DNA of 64,000 nt. It comes from Streptomyces curacoi. GTDB lineage: Bacteria > Actinomycetota > Actinomycetes > Streptomycetales > Streptomycetaceae. The stretch is from the NCBI RefSeq assembly GCF_001513975.1, contig NZ_KQ947984.1, positions 186,001-250,000 on the forward strand. Reading direction: 5' to 3'. Under the pieces are notes generated by a model that ran no database searches, was not told the origin of the DNA, and saw only the letters and a program-made list of their open reading frames with translations. The position numbers and the translations under genes are program-made. This document shows positions 19,116 through 29,866 of this stretch, in pieces. Numbering within the stretch: the stretch's first letter is position 1; the number at the start of each line of letters is the position of its first letter.

Positions 19116-21398
19116 GTGCGAGCCACCCTGCGCTGGGCGCACTCCGATCTGCGCACGCACCGCGGCGAGGCGCTGTTCCTCGTGCTGGCCACGGCCGGCA
19201 TCGTCGTGTCGCTGTTGCTGGCCACGGCTCTCTTCGGCTACGCCACCAACCCCTGGCAGCGCGTCTTCACCCAGGCCAACGGCGCGCACGTGTGGTTGCA
19301 CACCAGTTCCTCGGCCGACACCGGCCGGCTGTCCTCGGTCGGCGCCGTCGAGTCCGTCGCAGGCCCCTACCCCACCGCCACGACCACCGTCGCCGCCCGC
19401 GGCACCCGCGCCTCCGTCGAACTGCGCGGCACACCCGAACGCCCCGCCGTCGACCGCCCGCTCCTCACCTCCGGCCACTGGCTGGACCCCGCGAACCCCG
19501 ACGGCGTCGTCCTGGAGAGCCGTCTGGCCCGCGCCCTGCTGGCCGCCCCCGGCGACACCCTCACCCTGCCCGGCACCGGCCGGACCCTGACCGTCCTCGG
19601 CATCGCCGACAGCGCCGAGCCGCGCTACCGGCCCGGCGAGCAGCCGGGGCTGGTCTGGGCGCCGCCGTCCGCCGTGCGCGAGCCCGGCGGCCAGGTGATC
19701 GGGCTGCGTCTGACGGATCCCGACGAGACCGACTACGCCGTCCAGCGCGCCGTGACCGTGCTGGGCGCCGGCGCGGTGGACGAGGTGTCCACCTGGAAGC
19801 AGGCGCGCGCCGAGGCGCAGGGCGACAACCGGCTGCTCGGACAGGTGCTGGGCCTGTTCGGGCTGGGCGCACTGGTCGCCGCCGGGCTCGCCGTGCACGG
19901 GGCGATCGGCACCCGTATCCGCGGCCATCTGCGGGACATCTCGGTGCTGAAGGCGATCGGCTTCACGCCGGGTCAGGTGGTGCGCGTCTTCCTGATCCAG
20001 CACCTCGCGTACGCGCTGCTGGGTGCGCTGGCCGCGGCGGCCCTCATCCAGGCCCTCGGCAGCCGCATCCCGGGGCGGCTCGGGGACGCGGTCGGGGTGT
20101 GGCAGGGGCTGCCGGGGCACACCGTGGCGCTGCTCGTGGTGCCGGTCGGCGCGGTGCTGTTCATCGGCGCGACCACCGGGCTCGCGGCGTGGCGGGCGGG
20201 ACGGGTGCCCCCGGTGCCCGTGCCCCGGCCTGCGGCCCCGCTCGGCGGGCGGCTTTCCGGGCCGGCCCGGCGGGGGCTCGGGCTGCGGGTGCCGCCCGCG
20301 CTGGTCCTGGGCTGGCACCGGGCTTTCACGGGCCGCAGGCGGTCGCTGGCCACGGTCGCCCGGCTGGCGCTGCCGCTGCTGCTGATCGTGGTCGCGATGA
20401 GCGCCTGGACCACCATCGACCGTTTCGACAGCAGGCCGGAGCGGATCGGTCTGCCGACCGCCCTCACCGCACGTGCCGACTCCGGCCTGGCCGAGCGGGA
20501 CGCCCGCGCGCTGCTGGAGCGCGACCGGCAGGTCGCCGCGGCCTACCCTGGCGTCGAGGTGGCCGCCCTGGTCCCGGGGCAGACGGCCACGATCGCCCTG
20601 CGCGGGCTCGGCACCCGCGCGGAGCCCTACCCGTACGCCCTGGCCGAGGGCCGGGCCGCACAGGGACGCGACGAGGCGGTGGCCGGGCAGGGGCTGCTGG
20701 ACCTGCTGGACGTGAAGGTCGGCGACTGGGTACGGATGACCGTCGGCGACCAGCCGCAGATCCTGCACATCGTGGGCCGCAGCATCGAGCCGGAGAACGC
20801 GGGCCGCGTCATCTCCACCTCCCTCGACACCCTCCGCGAGAACGACCCCGGCCTCGACCCCACCCTCTACGAGCTGCGGCTGCGCCCGGGCGCGGACCCG
20901 CAGGAGGTCGCCGACCGGCTGGTCACCGCCGGAGCCGGACGCCTGGACGTGCACGCCGTGCCGAACCCCGCTGACGGGCTCTCGCCCCTGCGGGGAGTCG
21001 TCGTGGGTCTGATCGCCGTACTGGCTCTCATCGGGCTGATCGAGCTGCTGACCGCGATCGGCGGCACCGTCCGCGAGGGCGAGCGCGACCTGCTGGCCCT
21101 CAAGGCCATCGGCCTGTCCCCCCGCCAGATCACCGCGATCACCGTCACGTCCACCGCCTGCACCGCCCTGGCCGCGGTCGTCATCGGTACGGCCCTGGGC
21201 ACGCCCCTCGCGCACTGGCTGATCGACGCCCAGGGCAGATCGAGCGGCATCGGCGCCGGGATCGCCCAGGGGCCGTCCGCCGCCCTCCTGCTGCTGTACG
21301 GCGCGGCAGCGGTCACCGGGGCGGCCGCGCTCGCCGCCGTCCCCGCCGCCCGCGCGGCCCGTCGCCGCCTCGCGGACACCCTGAGCGCGGTCGCCTGA
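19116..21398 (+). CDS. FtsX-like ABC transporter permease
   Basis: A 760-residue membrane protein with an N-terminal helix (about 20-40), a MacB_PCD-like extracytoplasmic domain, a first FtsX helix bundle (LFGLGALVAAGLAVHGAIG, then ISVLKAIGFTPGQV), a second extracytoplasmic domain, and a second FtsX bundle (LLALKAIGLSPRQI). Two copies of the LKAIG motif mark the two halves. The GTG at 19116 is 51 bases after the ATPase stop. Together with the ATPase and PadR it forms a regulator-pump cassette; the substrate is unknown. Confidence 0.9.
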   Translation: MRATLRWAHSDLRTHRGEALFLVLATAGIVVSLLLATALFGYATNPWQRVFTQANGAHVWLHTSSSADTGRLSSVGAVESVAGPYPTATTTVAARGTRASVELRGTPERPAVDRPLLTSGHWLDPANPDGVVLESRLARALLAAPGDTLTLPGTGRTLTVLGIADSAEPRYRPGEQPGLVWAPPSAVREPGGQVIGLRLTDPDETDYAVQRAVTVLGAGAVDEVSTWKQARAEAQGDNRLLGQVLGLFGLGALVAAGLAVHGAIGTRIRGHLRDISVLKAIGFTPGQVVRVFLIQHLAYALLGALAAAALIQALGSRIPGRLGDAVGVWQGLPGHTVALLVVPVGAVLFIGATTGLAAWRAGRVPPVPVPRPAAPLGGRLSGPARRGLGLRVPPALVLGWHRAFTGRRRSLATVARLALPLLLIVVAMSAWTTIDRFDSRPERIGLPTALTARADSGLAERDARALLERDRQVAAAYPGVEVAALVPGQTATIALRGLGTRAEPYPYALAEGRAAQGRDEAVAGQGLLDLLDVKVGDWVRMTVGDQPQILHIVGRSIEPENAGRVISTSLDTLRENDPGLDPTLYELRLRPGADPQEVADRLVTAGAGRLDVHAVPNPADGLSPLRGVVVGLIAVLALIGLIELLTAIGGTVREGERDLLALKAIGLSPRQITAITVTSTACTALAAVVIGTALGTPLAHWLIDAQGRSSGIGAGIAQGPSAALLLLYGAAAVTGAAALAAVPAARAARRRLADTLSAVA

Positions 21399-21424
21399 CC
21401 GGCGGAGCCGACGGTTGCCCGGGG

Positions 21425-22402
21425 TCAGGTGCCGTGGGGCCGCTGTGGGTTGTACGGGGGCTGCGGCGGGATGTGCGGAGGACGCGCCGGGATGTGCGGA
21501 GCCTGCGGCGGGACGTGCGGAGCCTGCGGGGCGTACGGATTCCGGGGGCCCGGCGCGTAGGGGTTGCCCTGCGGCGGGCCGAAGCCGTTCGGTGCGTACG
21601 ACGGTGGCGGCGGGGTCGGTGCCGGCGCCGGCGCCGGATACCGGCCCGGGAGCGGCGGCAGCGTGGCCGGGTGGGCCGCCAGCCGGATGCCGTACCGGCT
21701 CTTGAGCCGGCCCATCTCCAGCAGCGCGATGGCGGTGACCGTCACCGGGGCGCCCAGGATGAAGACGACGCCCATGGCCAGCCCGAGGCCGTGCAGATCG
21801 CCCGTGATCAGATCGGGGATGGCCATCAGCCAGGTCGTGACGGTGGCGAGCAGGGGCGGCAGACAGCGGTGCACGGCGGCCGTGCCGAAGAAGTTGCCGG
21901 AGATCCGCCAGGCGCCGGCCATCACGAAGAAGGCCATCCAGAGCCCCACGAAGCCGAACAGCAGCGTCCCGAGCGGCCCGAACGCATTGCCCAGCTGGAA
22001 GAGCAGCACCGTCCCGAACGCCGAGCCGATGAACAGCAGCAGCAACTTCAGCGACCTGACGAGCGGCTCCCGCAGCTGCCCCACGGTGCCGGCGCCGGAA
22101 CGCCGCCAGAGGTAGAGCATCACGCCGACCGTGAGCGGCGTGATGAAGAGCAGGACGGCGGAGGCGGTCGCCGCGTTGTCCAGCATCTCGTCGAAGGCGA
22201 ACCCGCCCTCCACGAAGGTGTAGACGCCGAACGCCGCCACCGCGCCCGCGATGACGCGTGCCTTCTTCAGCGCGTCCACCGACGGATCCAGTGACTCCGG
22301 GATCCAGGTCGGGTGGAACACCGCCCGCGCCACATGATGAGGCTTCAGGAACGACCGGGCGGTCAGTGCGCCACCGGTCCAACTCCCTTGCGTATTCGCC
22401 AC
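21425..22402 (-). CDS. Polytopic membrane protein with Pro-rich tail, unknown function
   Basis: A 325-residue protein. After a soluble N-terminal 45 residues there are about five or six hydrophobic helices (to about 245), then a tail of about 75 residues rich in Pro, Tyr and Asn with repeated NPYAP and PHIPP units. The tail is probably cytoplasmic and disordered. I do not recognise a family with known function. It is convergent with the FtsX gene (26-base gap) and lies downstream of pgi. Confidence 0.75.
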   Translation of the reverse strand: MANTQGSWTGGALTARSFLKPHHVARAVFHPTWIPESLDPSVDALKKARVIAGAVAAFGVYTFVEGGFAFDEMLDNAATASAVLLFITPLTVGVMLYLWRRSGAGTVGQLREPLVRSLKLLLLFIGSAFGTVLLFQLGNAFGPLGTLLFGFVGLWMAFFVMAGAWRISGNFFGTAAVHRCLPPLLATVTTWLMAIPDLITGDLHGLGLAMGVVFILGAPVTVTAIALLEMGRLKSRYGIRLAAHPATLPPLPGRYPAPAPAPTPPPPSYAPNGFGPPQGNPYAPGPRNPYAPQAPHVPPQAPHIPARPPHIPPQPPYNPQRPHGT

Positions 22403-22493
22403 TTCACACTCCCCCGAGTGATCGTGCTCATGATCACCGAGGGAGTCTACGGGAAGCGGACGACCGCGCGCCGCCCGCTTTCCGCGTCCGCGA

Positions 22494-24149
22494 TCACGAC
22501 CGGCCGCGCAGCTCCCGGTACTTGGCGACGAGCGCCTTGGTCGACGCGTCCAGCCCCGGCACGTCGGCGCCCTCGGTGAGTGCGGGCTCGACGCGCTTGG
22601 CGAGGACCTTGCCGAGCTCCACGCCCCACTGGTCGAAGGAGTCGATGTTCCACACCGCGCCCTGCACGAAGACCTTGTGCTCGTACAGCGCGATCAGCTG
22701 GCCGAGCACCGACGGGGTCAGCTCGCGCGCGAGGATCGTGGTCGTGGGGTGGTTGCCCTTGAACGTCCTGTGGGCCACCAGCTCCTCAGGCACCCCCTCG
22801 GCACGCACCTCGTCGGGCGTCTTGCCGAAGGCCAGCGCCTGCGTCTGGGCGAAGAAGTTCGCCATCAGCAGGTCGTGCTGCGCCTTGACTTCGTCACTCA
22901 TCTCGGCGACCGGCTCGGCGAAGCCGATGAAGTCCGCCGGGATCAGCTTGGTGCCCTGGTGGATCAGCTGGTAGTACGCGTGCTGCCCGTTGGTGCCGGG
23001 CGTGCCCCACACGACCGGCCCGGTCTGCCAGTCGACCTCCTGCCCGTCCCGGTCGACGTACTTGCCGTTGGACTCCATGTCCAGCTGCTGCAGATACGCC
23101 GTGAACTTCGACAGGTAGTGGCTGTACGGCAGCACCGCGTGCGACTGGGCGTCGTGGAAGTTGCCGTACCAGATGCCCAACAGGCCGAGCAGCAGCGGCG
23201 CGTTGGCCTCGGCGGGTGCGGTGCGGAAGTGCTCGTCGACGAGCCGGAAGCCGTCCAGCATCTCCCGGAAGCGGTCGGGCCCGATGGCGATCATCAGGGA
23301 CAGGCCGATCGCCGAGTCGTATGAGTACCGTCCGCCGACCCAGTCCCAGAACTCGAACATGTTGGCCGTGTCGATGCCGAAGTCGGCGACCTTCTCGGCG
23401 TTCGTCGACAGGGCGACGAAGTGCTTGGCGACGGCTTCCTGGCCGGCCTTCAGTTCGCCGAGCAGCCAGTTGCGCGCGGACGTGGCGTTGGTGATCGTCT
23501 CGATCGTGGTGAAGGTCTTGGAGGCGATGACGAACAGCGTCTCGGCCGCGTCCAGGTCGCGGATGGCCTCGTGCAGGTCGGCGCCGTCGACGTTCGACAC
23601 GAAGCGGACGGTGAGGTCGCGGTCGGTGTAGCTGCGCAGCACCTCGTAGGCCATCGCCGGGCCGAGGTCGGAGCCGCCGATGCCGACGTTGACGACGTTC
23701 TTGATGCGCCGGCCGGTGTGGCCGGTCCAGGCGCCGGAGCGGACCCGCTCGGCGAAGTCGGCCATCTTGTCGAGGACGGCGTGCACACCGGGGACGACGT
23801 TCTCGCCGTCGACCTCGATCACCGCCTCGCGCGGCGCGCGCAGCGCGGTGTGCAGCACGGCGCGGTTCTCGGTGGTGTTGATCTTCTCGCCGCGGAACAT
23901 GGCGTCCCGCAGCCCGAACACGTCCGTCGCGGCGGCCAGCTCCCGCAGCAGCCGCAGCGTCTCGTCGGTGACGAGCTGCTTGGAGTAGTCGATGTGCAGG
24001 TCACCGACCTGGAGCGTGTATCCGGCGCCGCGCCCGGGGTCGGCGGCGAACAGCTCCCGCAGCTGCACCTGGCCGAGCTCCTCGCGGTGCTTGGCCAGCG
24101 CGGTCCACTCGGGCATCTGGTTGAGCCTGGTACGGCCGTCTGCGTTCAT
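22494..24149 (-). CDS. pgi: Glucose-6-phosphate isomerase
   Basis: A 551-residue enzyme interconverting glucose-6-P and fructose-6-P. It shows [54 protein letters not shown] and the C-terminal [11 protein letters not shown], in the right order and length. I chose the ATG at 24149 ([11 protein letters not shown]), with AGAAGG upstream; the frame is open for 33 more codons but those read poorly. It links the pentose phosphate operon products to the gap-pgk-tpiA run on this strand. Confidence 0.96.
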   Translation of the reverse strand: MNADGRTRLNQMPEWTALAKHREELGQVQLRELFAADPGRGAGYTLQVGDLHIDYSKQLVTDETLRLLRELAAATDVFGLRDAMFRGEKINTTENRAVLHTALRAPREAVIEVDGENVVPGVHAVLDKMADFAERVRSGAWTGHTGRRIKNVVNVGIGGSDLGPAMAYEVLRSYTDRDLTVRFVSNVDGADLHEAIRDLDAAETLFVIASKTFTTIETITNATSARNWLLGELKAGQEAVAKHFVALSTNAEKVADFGIDTANMFEFWDWVGGRYSYDSAIGLSLMIAIGPDRFREMLDGFRLVDEHFRTAPAEANAPLLLGLLGIWYGNFHDAQSHAVLPYSHYLSKFTAYLQQLDMESNGKYVDRDGQEVDWQTGPVVWGTPGTNGQHAYYQLIHQGTKLIPADFIGFAEPVAEMSDEVKAQHDLLMANFFAQTQALAFGKTPDEVRAEGVPEELVAHRTFKGNHPTTTILARELTPSVLGQLIALYEHKVFVQGAVWNIDSFDQWGVELGKVLAKRVEPALTEGADVPGLDASTKALVAKYRELRGRS

Positions 24150-24201
24150 GTCCGACTTCAGCCTTCTTTCCTGCCTGCTTGGGCTGTTCCAACCTAGTTG
24201 A

Positions 24202-25470
24202 TCAGCGGGTGACGTGAGCTGTCGTCGCGTCGTCGTCCGGTGCAACAACAGGTACGTCGGCCTTGCTCGCAGGTATCAACGAGGTGACGGCCAGGGCGAA
24301 CAGCAGGGCCCCGAGCAACGCCGGCGCGTTCAGCCCGTAGGCGTGGGCGACCGCTCCGCCGAGCACGGCGCCGAGCGGAGCACCGGAGGTGGAGGCGGTG
24401 CGGAAGGCGGAGGCGATGCGGCCGAACATGGTCTCGGGGCTGCGCTGTTGCATCAGCGTGACCTGGTTGACGTTCCACACCATGTTCATGAGGCCGAGCA
24501 GCAGCATCCCGCCGAGCAGCGCGCCGAGGTGCCGCACCGTGCCCATGACCAGCAGGGACACGACCTGGACCGTGCCGCCGAAGAGCAGCGCCCGCACCCG
24601 TCCGACCCGGCGCGCGATCCGCTGGGCGACGAGGCCGCCGGCCAGGCTCCCGGCCGCGTACACGGTCATGGCGGCCGCGTACTCCGCGTCACCGGCGTGC
24701 AGCCACCGCGTCACATGGAGCACCAGGGTGGCGATCAGGGCGCCCATGCCGATGTTGCACAGCAGCGTCGCCACGCAGACCGCCCGCAGCGCGCGGTCGC
24801 GCCACAGCGCGCGCAGTCCCTCACCGATCTCGGCCCGGAGCGTGCTGCCGGCCGGGCGCGGCTCCCGCTCGGGCGGGCGAAGGCGCAGGGACGCGATCAG
24901 GGCGGCGGCCAGCAGATAGGTGCTCGCGTCGGCCACGAACGGCATGGCGGCCCCGACCGTCAGCAGCAACGGCACGAACGGGCCAGCCAGCAGGCCGCCC
25001 GCGAGCTGCTGGCCGCTCATCAGCCGGGCGTTGGCACTGCCCAGGGCCGCGCGGTCCACCAGGTTCGGCAACAGGGCCGTGGCCGCGTTGTCGAACAGTG
25101 TCTGGAGTGCCGTCAGTGAGAAGGCGAGCGCGAGCACCAGAGGGATCGACGCGTGTCCGAGTCCGACGGCGAGGGCGAATCCGGCGACGAGCAGTCCTCG
25201 TACGAGATCCACCGCCCACATCGCGCGCCGCTGGTCCACCCGGTCCGCCACGGCGCCACCGAGCAGCCCGAACAGCAGCCACGGGACATAGCCGCAGGCG
25301 GTGACCGAGGCGATGACCAGGGGGTCGTCGGTGAGCTGCACGGCGAGCAGCGGAAGCGCGGTGGTACGCAGCGCGTCTCCGAACCGGGAGACCACGGCGG
25401 CGGTCCACAACCGTCCGAATCCCCCGCGCCACGCGGGCGTACGCCCGCCCACCGCCTCAGCCGTCGCCAC
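24202..25470 (-). CDS. MFS transporter (drug/metabolite exporter-like)
   Basis: A 422-residue protein with about 12 helices, of the enterobactin-exporter-like MFS_3 group; motif A-like segment [20 protein letters not shown] is present in the first half. The GTG at 25470 follows GAGGGGGAG. Its promoter at 25502-25524 matches the actinobacterial DNA-damage type, so expression under genotoxic stress is likely. The substrate is unknown. Confidence 0.88.
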   Translation of the reverse strand: MATAEAVGGRTPAWRGGFGRLWTAAVVSRFGDALRTTALPLLAVQLTDDPLVIASVTACGYVPWLLFGLLGGAVADRVDQRRAMWAVDLVRGLLVAGFALAVGLGHASIPLVLALAFSLTALQTLFDNAATALLPNLVDRAALGSANARLMSGQQLAGGLLAGPFVPLLLTVGAAMPFVADASTYLLAAALIASLRLRPPEREPRPAGSTLRAEIGEGLRALWRDRALRAVCVATLLCNIGMGALIATLVLHVTRWLHAGDAEYAAAMTVYAAGSLAGGLVAQRIARRVGRVRALLFGGTVQVVSLLVMGTVRHLGALLGGMLLLGLMNMVWNVNQVTLMQQRSPETMFGRIASAFRTASTSGAPLGAVLGGAVAHAYGLNAPALLGALLFALAVTSLIPASKADVPVVAPDDDATTAHVTR

Positions 25471-25501
25471 AACTCCCCCTCACGATTCGTCCGATGAACA
25501 A

Positions 25502-25524
25502 ACCGTAGAGGGCACCACTGACAA
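25502..25524 (-). promoter_or_regulatory. PafBC/RecA-NDp-type promoter for MFS exporter
   Basis: On the minus strand TTGTCAGTGGT (25514-25524), six bases, then TACGGT (25502-25507). This matches the published actinobacterial motif tTGTCRgtg-N8-TAnnnT. Initiation is expected near 25495, about 25 bases before the GTG. Confidence 0.7.
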
Positions 25525-25603
25525 TCGGTCCCGAGCGGCACCGCACCCGTGCGTCAAACGGGTCCGGCCAGGCATCCCTCGATGCCCGGCCGGTCCTCAA
25601 CTC

Positions 25604-25939
25604 CTAGATCTCGCCCCGCAGTTTGGCGAGCGCCTCGGCGAGGATCGCCTCGCCGTCCGCGTCGCTGCGCCGCTCCCGTACATACGCCAGATGCGTCTTG
25701 TACGGCTCGGTGCGCGGCGGGTCCGGCGGGTTGTCCCGGTCCTGTCCTGCGGGAAAGCCGCAGCGCGGGCAGTCCCAGGTATCGGGCACCTGCGCGTCGC
25801 TGGCGAAGCTCGGCTGCGTCTCGTGCCCGTTGGAGCACCAGAAGGAGACGCGCAGCCGCGGCGCGGACTCGCCGCGCTCGGCCTCGCCCATCGGCCCCGC
25901 CCCGACCCGGCTTCCTCGGATCGCGTTGCCACTTGCCAC
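25604..25939 (-). CDS. RbpA-family RNA polymerase-binding protein (paralogue)
   Basis: A 111-residue protein resembling RbpA, the actinobacterial factor that binds RNA polymerase and group 1/2 sigma factors. The central zinc-ribbon-like part has FWCSNGHET and DCPRCGFPAG (Cys, His, Cys, Cys), and the C-terminal helix with THLAYVRERRSDADGEAIL matches the sigma-interaction region. It differs from the canonical RbpA N terminus (MASGNAIRGSRVGAG here), so I take it as a second family member (RbpB-like). It starts at GTG 25939 after GGGAG. Confidence 0.8.
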   Translation of the reverse strand: MASGNAIRGSRVGAGPMGEAERGESAPRLRVSFWCSNGHETQPSFASDAQVPDTWDCPRCGFPAGQDRDNPPDPPRTEPYKTHLAYVRERRSDADGEAILAEALAKLRGEI

Positions 25940-26002
25940 GGTCGTAACTCCCTGCGTGATGGTGCCGCGAAGCGAGTCGGCGTTTCGCTTCGCTGCGAGC
26001 GC

Positions 26003-26036
26003 CTCAGTCTACGTAAGGCCCAACGCGCGTCCAGTG
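26003..26036 (-). promoter_or_regulatory. Candidate promoter for RbpA-family gene
   Basis: On the minus strand TGGACG and TAGACT are separated by 16 bases upstream of the GTG at 25939. The match is moderate. The spacer contains one arm of the inverted repeat 26011-26021 / 26112-26122. Confidence 0.35.
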
Positions 26037-26122
26037 ATTGGAGTTACAGAGCCCTCACACCAAGACGCAAGCCCCATGATAGGCCGCGCTCAGCTGCGCG
26101 TACCGAACATGGGGCCTTACGT
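26011..26122 (-). other. Alternative-pairing inverted repeats downstream of secG
   Basis: ACGTAAGGCCC (26011-26021) and GGGCCTTACGT (26112-26122) are perfect 11-base complements 90 bases apart. The second arm overlaps CATGGGGC (26108-26115), which is also perfectly complementary to GCCCCATG (26071-26078). The two pairings exclude each other. This could be a terminator/antiterminator pair or a processing site between secG and the RbpA-family gene. Confidence 0.4.
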
Positions 26123-26140
26123 GCGGATTGTGCGTGCCGG

Positions 26141-26377
26141 TCAGTTGGTCACCTTCATCAGGATGCCGAGCACGACAATGCACGCAAACCAGAGCAGACC
26201 GACCACAACGGTGATCCGGTCGAGGTTGCGCTCGGCGACCGAGGAGCCGCCGACGGACGACTGCATGCCGCCACCGAACATGTCGGAGAGGCCGCCGCCC
26301 TTCCCCTTGTGCATCAGCACCAGCAGCATCAGCAGCAGGCTGAAGACGATCAGGGCGATCGAGAACCCCAAAACCAC
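26141..26377 (-). CDS. secG: Preprotein translocase subunit SecG
   Basis: A 78-residue membrane subunit of the SecYEG channel. It has two helices (GFSIALIVFSLLLMLLVL and VVVGLLWFACIVVLGIL) flanking HKGKGGGLSDMFGGG, the conserved SecG loop. The GTG at 26377 gives the usual SecG length; an upstream in-frame GTG/ATG would add a 23-residue arginine-rich prefix without support. AGGAAG lies 11 bases upstream. It follows tpiA, from which it is separated by a strong hairpin. Confidence 0.92.
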   Translation of the reverse strand: MVLGFSIALIVFSLLLMLLVLMHKGKGGGLSDMFGGGMQSSVGGSSVAERNLDRITVVVGLLWFACIVVLGILMKVTN

Positions 26378-26411
26378 GGCTGGACCAACTTCCTCGGACT
26401 TGTATGGACGA

Positions 26412-26443
26412 CGGGGGCACGGTGGTAGGCCACCATGCCCCCG
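26412..26443 (-). terminator. Strong hairpin between tpiA and secG
   Basis: CGGGGGCACGGTGG (26412-26425) and CCACCATGCCCCCG (26430-26443) form a 14-bp stem with one mismatch and a TAGG tetraloop. No U tract follows. It probably terminates or processes much of the glycolytic transcript before secG. Confidence 0.55.
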
Positions 26444-26475
26444 CAAGGGTACGACGTATCGCCGCTACCGCATAC

Positions 26476-27267
26476 TCACTGGTCGCGGAAGCGCACGATC
26501 TTGACGAACTCGTCGGCGTCCAGCGAGGCACCGCCGACCAGCGCGCCGTCGATGTCGGCCTGCGCCATGATCTCGGCAACGTTGCCGGACTTCACGGAGC
26601 CGCCGTACTGGATGCGCACCTTGTCGGCCACGTCCTGCGAGTACAGCTCGGCGATCTTGCCGCGGATGGCGGCGCAGACCTCCTGGGCGTCCTCGGCGCC
26701 GCAGACCTTGCCGGTGCCGATGGCCCAGACGGGCTCGTAGGCGATCACGATGGTCTCGGCCTGCTCGGCCGGGATGTCCTTCAGACCGCCCTCGACCTGG
26801 GCCAGGGTGTGCGGGACGGCGTTGCCGGCCTCGCGGACCTCCAGCTCCTCGCCGACGCACATGATCGGGGTCAGGCCGTGCTTGAAGGCGGCCTTGACCT
26901 TGGCGTTGACGATCTCGTCGGTCTCGGCGTGGTACTGGCGGCGCTCGGAGTGGCCGATCGCCACGTACGTGCACTTCAGCTTGGCCAGCATCGAGCCGGA
27001 GATCTCGCCGGTGTAGGCGCCGGAGTCCTGGGCCGAGATGTCCTGGGCGCCGTACTTGATCTTCAGCTTGTCGCCGTCGACCAGGGTCTGCACGGAGCGC
27101 AGGTCGGTGAAGGGCGGCAGGACGGCGACCTCGACGGCCTCGTAGTCCTTGTCGGCCAGGGCGAAGGCGAGCTTCTGGACGTGGGCGATGGCCTCGAGGT
27201 GGTTGAGGTTCATCTTCCAGTTGCCCGCCATCAGCGGCGTGCGCCCAGAAAAATTAGATGCAGCCAT
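26476..27267 (-). CDS. tpiA: Triosephosphate isomerase
   Basis: A 263-residue TIM-barrel enzyme interconverting dihydroxyacetone phosphate and glyceraldehyde-3-P. Active-site parts are MAGNWKMNL, the catalytic His in [10 protein letters not shown], the catalytic Glu in [14 protein letters not shown] (loop 6) and [14 protein letters not shown]. The ATG at 27267 lies six bases after the pgk stop. The first eight codons (AASNFSGR) are unusually AT-rich compared with the rest and precede the conserved TPLMAGNWK. Confidence 0.97.
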   Translation of the reverse strand: MAASNFSGRTPLMAGNWKMNLNHLEAIAHVQKLAFALADKDYEAVEVAVLPPFTDLRSVQTLVDGDKLKIKYGAQDISAQDSGAYTGEISGSMLAKLKCTYVAIGHSERRQYHAETDEIVNAKVKAAFKHGLTPIMCVGEELEVREAGNAVPHTLAQVEGGLKDIPAEQAETIVIAYEPVWAIGTGKVCGAEDAQEVCAAIRGKIAELYSQDVADKVRIQYGGSVKSGNVAEIMAQADIDGALVGGASLDADEFVKIVRFRDQ

Positions 27268-27273
27268 AAAGGG

Positions 27274-28485
27274 TCAGTCCTCCAGTGCGGCGAGGCCGGG
27301 GAGCGTCTTGCCCTCAAGGTATTCGAGGGAGGCGCCGCCACCGGTCGAGATGTGGCCGAATGCGTTCTCGTCGAAGCCCAGGGTGCGCACGGCCGCGGCG
27401 GAGTCGCCGCCACCGACCACGGTGAAGCCCTTGGAGTCGACGAGGGCCTGGGCGACCGCCTTGGTGCCCTCGGCGTAGTCGGGGTGCTCGAAGACGCCCA
27501 TGGGGCCGTTCCAGAAGACGGTGGCGGCGTCGGCGAGCTTCGAGGCGTACAGCTTGCGGGTCTCGGGACCGATGTCCAGACCCTCCTGGTCGGCGGGGAT
27601 GGCGTCCGCGGCGACGGTCGTGGGGTTGGCCGGGGCCTTGGTCTTCAGGTCCGGGAACTCGGTGGAGACCAGGACGTCGACCGGCAGGACGATCTCGACG
27701 CCGTTCTTCTCGGCGCGCTCCATGTACTCGGTGACGGCCGGGATCTGGTCCTCCTGGAGGAGGGAGATGCCGACCTCGTAGCCCTTGGCCTTGAGGAAGG
27801 TGTAGGCCATGCCGCCGCCGATGAGGAGGCGGTCGGCCTTGCCGAGCAGCTGGTCGATGACGGCGAGCTTGTCGGAGACCTTGGCACCGCCGAGGGCGAC
27901 GACGTACGGGCGCTGCACATCCTCGGTGAGCTTCTTGAGGACGCCGACCTCGGTGGCGATGAGGTGGCCGGCGTAGTGCGGCAGGCGGGCCGGAAGGTCG
28001 TACACCGAGGCGTGCTTGCGGTGCACCGCGCCGAAGCCGTCACTCACGTACACGTCGGCGAGGGCGGCGAGCCGGTCGGCGAAGGCGCCGCGCTCGGCGT
28101 CGTCCTTGCTGGTCTCTCCGGCGTTGAAGCGGAGGTTCTCGACGACCGCGACCCGGCCGTCGGTGAGGCCGGAGACGACGGCCCGGGCGGACTCGCCGAC
28201 GGTGTCGGTCGCGAACGCCACGTCGGCGCCGAGGAGTTCACCGAGGCGCGCGGCGGCCGGGGCGAGGGAGAAGGCGGGGTCCGGGGCGCCCTTGGGGCGG
28301 CCCAGGTGCGAGGCGACGACCACGCGGGCGCCCGCCTCGGCCAGCGCCTTGACGGTGGGCAGCACGGCGCGGATGCGGCCGTCGTCGGTGATCGTGGTGC
28401 CGTCCAGCGGCACGTTCAGGTCGGCGCGGACGAAGACCCGCTTGCCGGCGACGCCTTCGGAGAGAAGTTCGTCGATCGTCTTCAT
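27274..28485 (-). CDS. pgk: Phosphoglycerate kinase
   Basis: A 403-residue two-domain kinase making ATP from 1,3-bisphosphoglycerate. Motifs are [27 protein letters not shown], and the nucleotide-site [14 protein letters not shown] near the C terminus. The ATG at 28485 follows GGGAGTCCCC. It lies between gap and tpiA, the usual order. A stable hairpin in the 144-base gap after gap may set the ratio of gap to pgk expression. Confidence 0.97.
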   Translation of the reverse strand: MKTIDELLSEGVAGKRVFVRADLNVPLDGTTITDDGRIRAVLPTVKALAEAGARVVVASHLGRPKGAPDPAFSLAPAAARLGELLGADVAFATDTVGESARAVVSGLTDGRVAVVENLRFNAGETSKDDAERGAFADRLAALADVYVSDGFGAVHRKHASVYDLPARLPHYAGHLIATEVGVLKKLTEDVQRPYVVALGGAKVSDKLAVIDQLLGKADRLLIGGGMAYTFLKAKGYEVGISLLQEDQIPAVTEYMERAEKNGVEIVLPVDVLVSTEFPDLKTKAPANPTTVAADAIPADQEGLDIGPETRKLYASKLADAATVFWNGPMGVFEHPDYAEGTKAVAQALVDSKGFTVVGGGDSAAAVRTLGFDENAFGHISTGGGASLEYLEGKTLPGLAALED

Positions 28486-28560
28486 GAAGGGGACTCCCGA
28501 GGAGGGCTCGTGATCGCTCGAAAGCGCTCGTGATCCAACAGGTCTGAGCTGCACGTGAGT

Positions 28561-28600
28561 CAGGGCTCGGACGGCGCGTCGCTGCGCCGCCCGAGCCCTG
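28561..28600 (-). terminator. Strong hairpin between gap and pgk
   Basis: CAGGGCTCGGACGGCGC (28561-28577) pairs with GCGCCGCCCGAGCCCTG (28584-28600), one mismatch, six-base loop. It sits 29 bases after the gap stop and can act as a partial terminator or mRNA-stabilising structure. A 10-base direct repeat GCTCGTGATC (28507-28516 and 28527-28536) lies between it and pgk. Confidence 0.6.
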
Positions 28601-28629
28601 CTCTCACATCAATGCGCCTGCTCTGGATA

Positions 28630-29715
<1,086 letters not shown>

Positions 29716-29766
29716 CTACCTCTCTGAGGCCGCCGTGGTGACATCCAGATGCCTCATACACGGCAC

Positions 29767-29802
29767 GGCGGCCCGTACCCGCCAGTAGGGGTACGGACCG
29801 CC
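29767..29802 (-). terminator. Hairpin downstream of M14 carboxypeptidase gene
   Basis: GGCGGCCCGTACCC (29767-29780) and GGGTACGGACCGCC (29789-29802) form a 14-bp stem with one mismatch. It lies between the carboxypeptidase stop (29867) and gap. Confidence 0.5.
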
Positions 29803-29866
29803 CGGCCCGGAAGCCCGGATCACTCGATTCGGTCACTCTGTGTTGCGCACAGTTGACCTCGGCGTG

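Noticed and set aside
18126..22382. A 1418-codon minus-strand open frame
   Set aside because: It is antisense to padR, the ABC ATPase and FtsX genes, with Arg/Gly/Pro-rich shadow composition and no domains.
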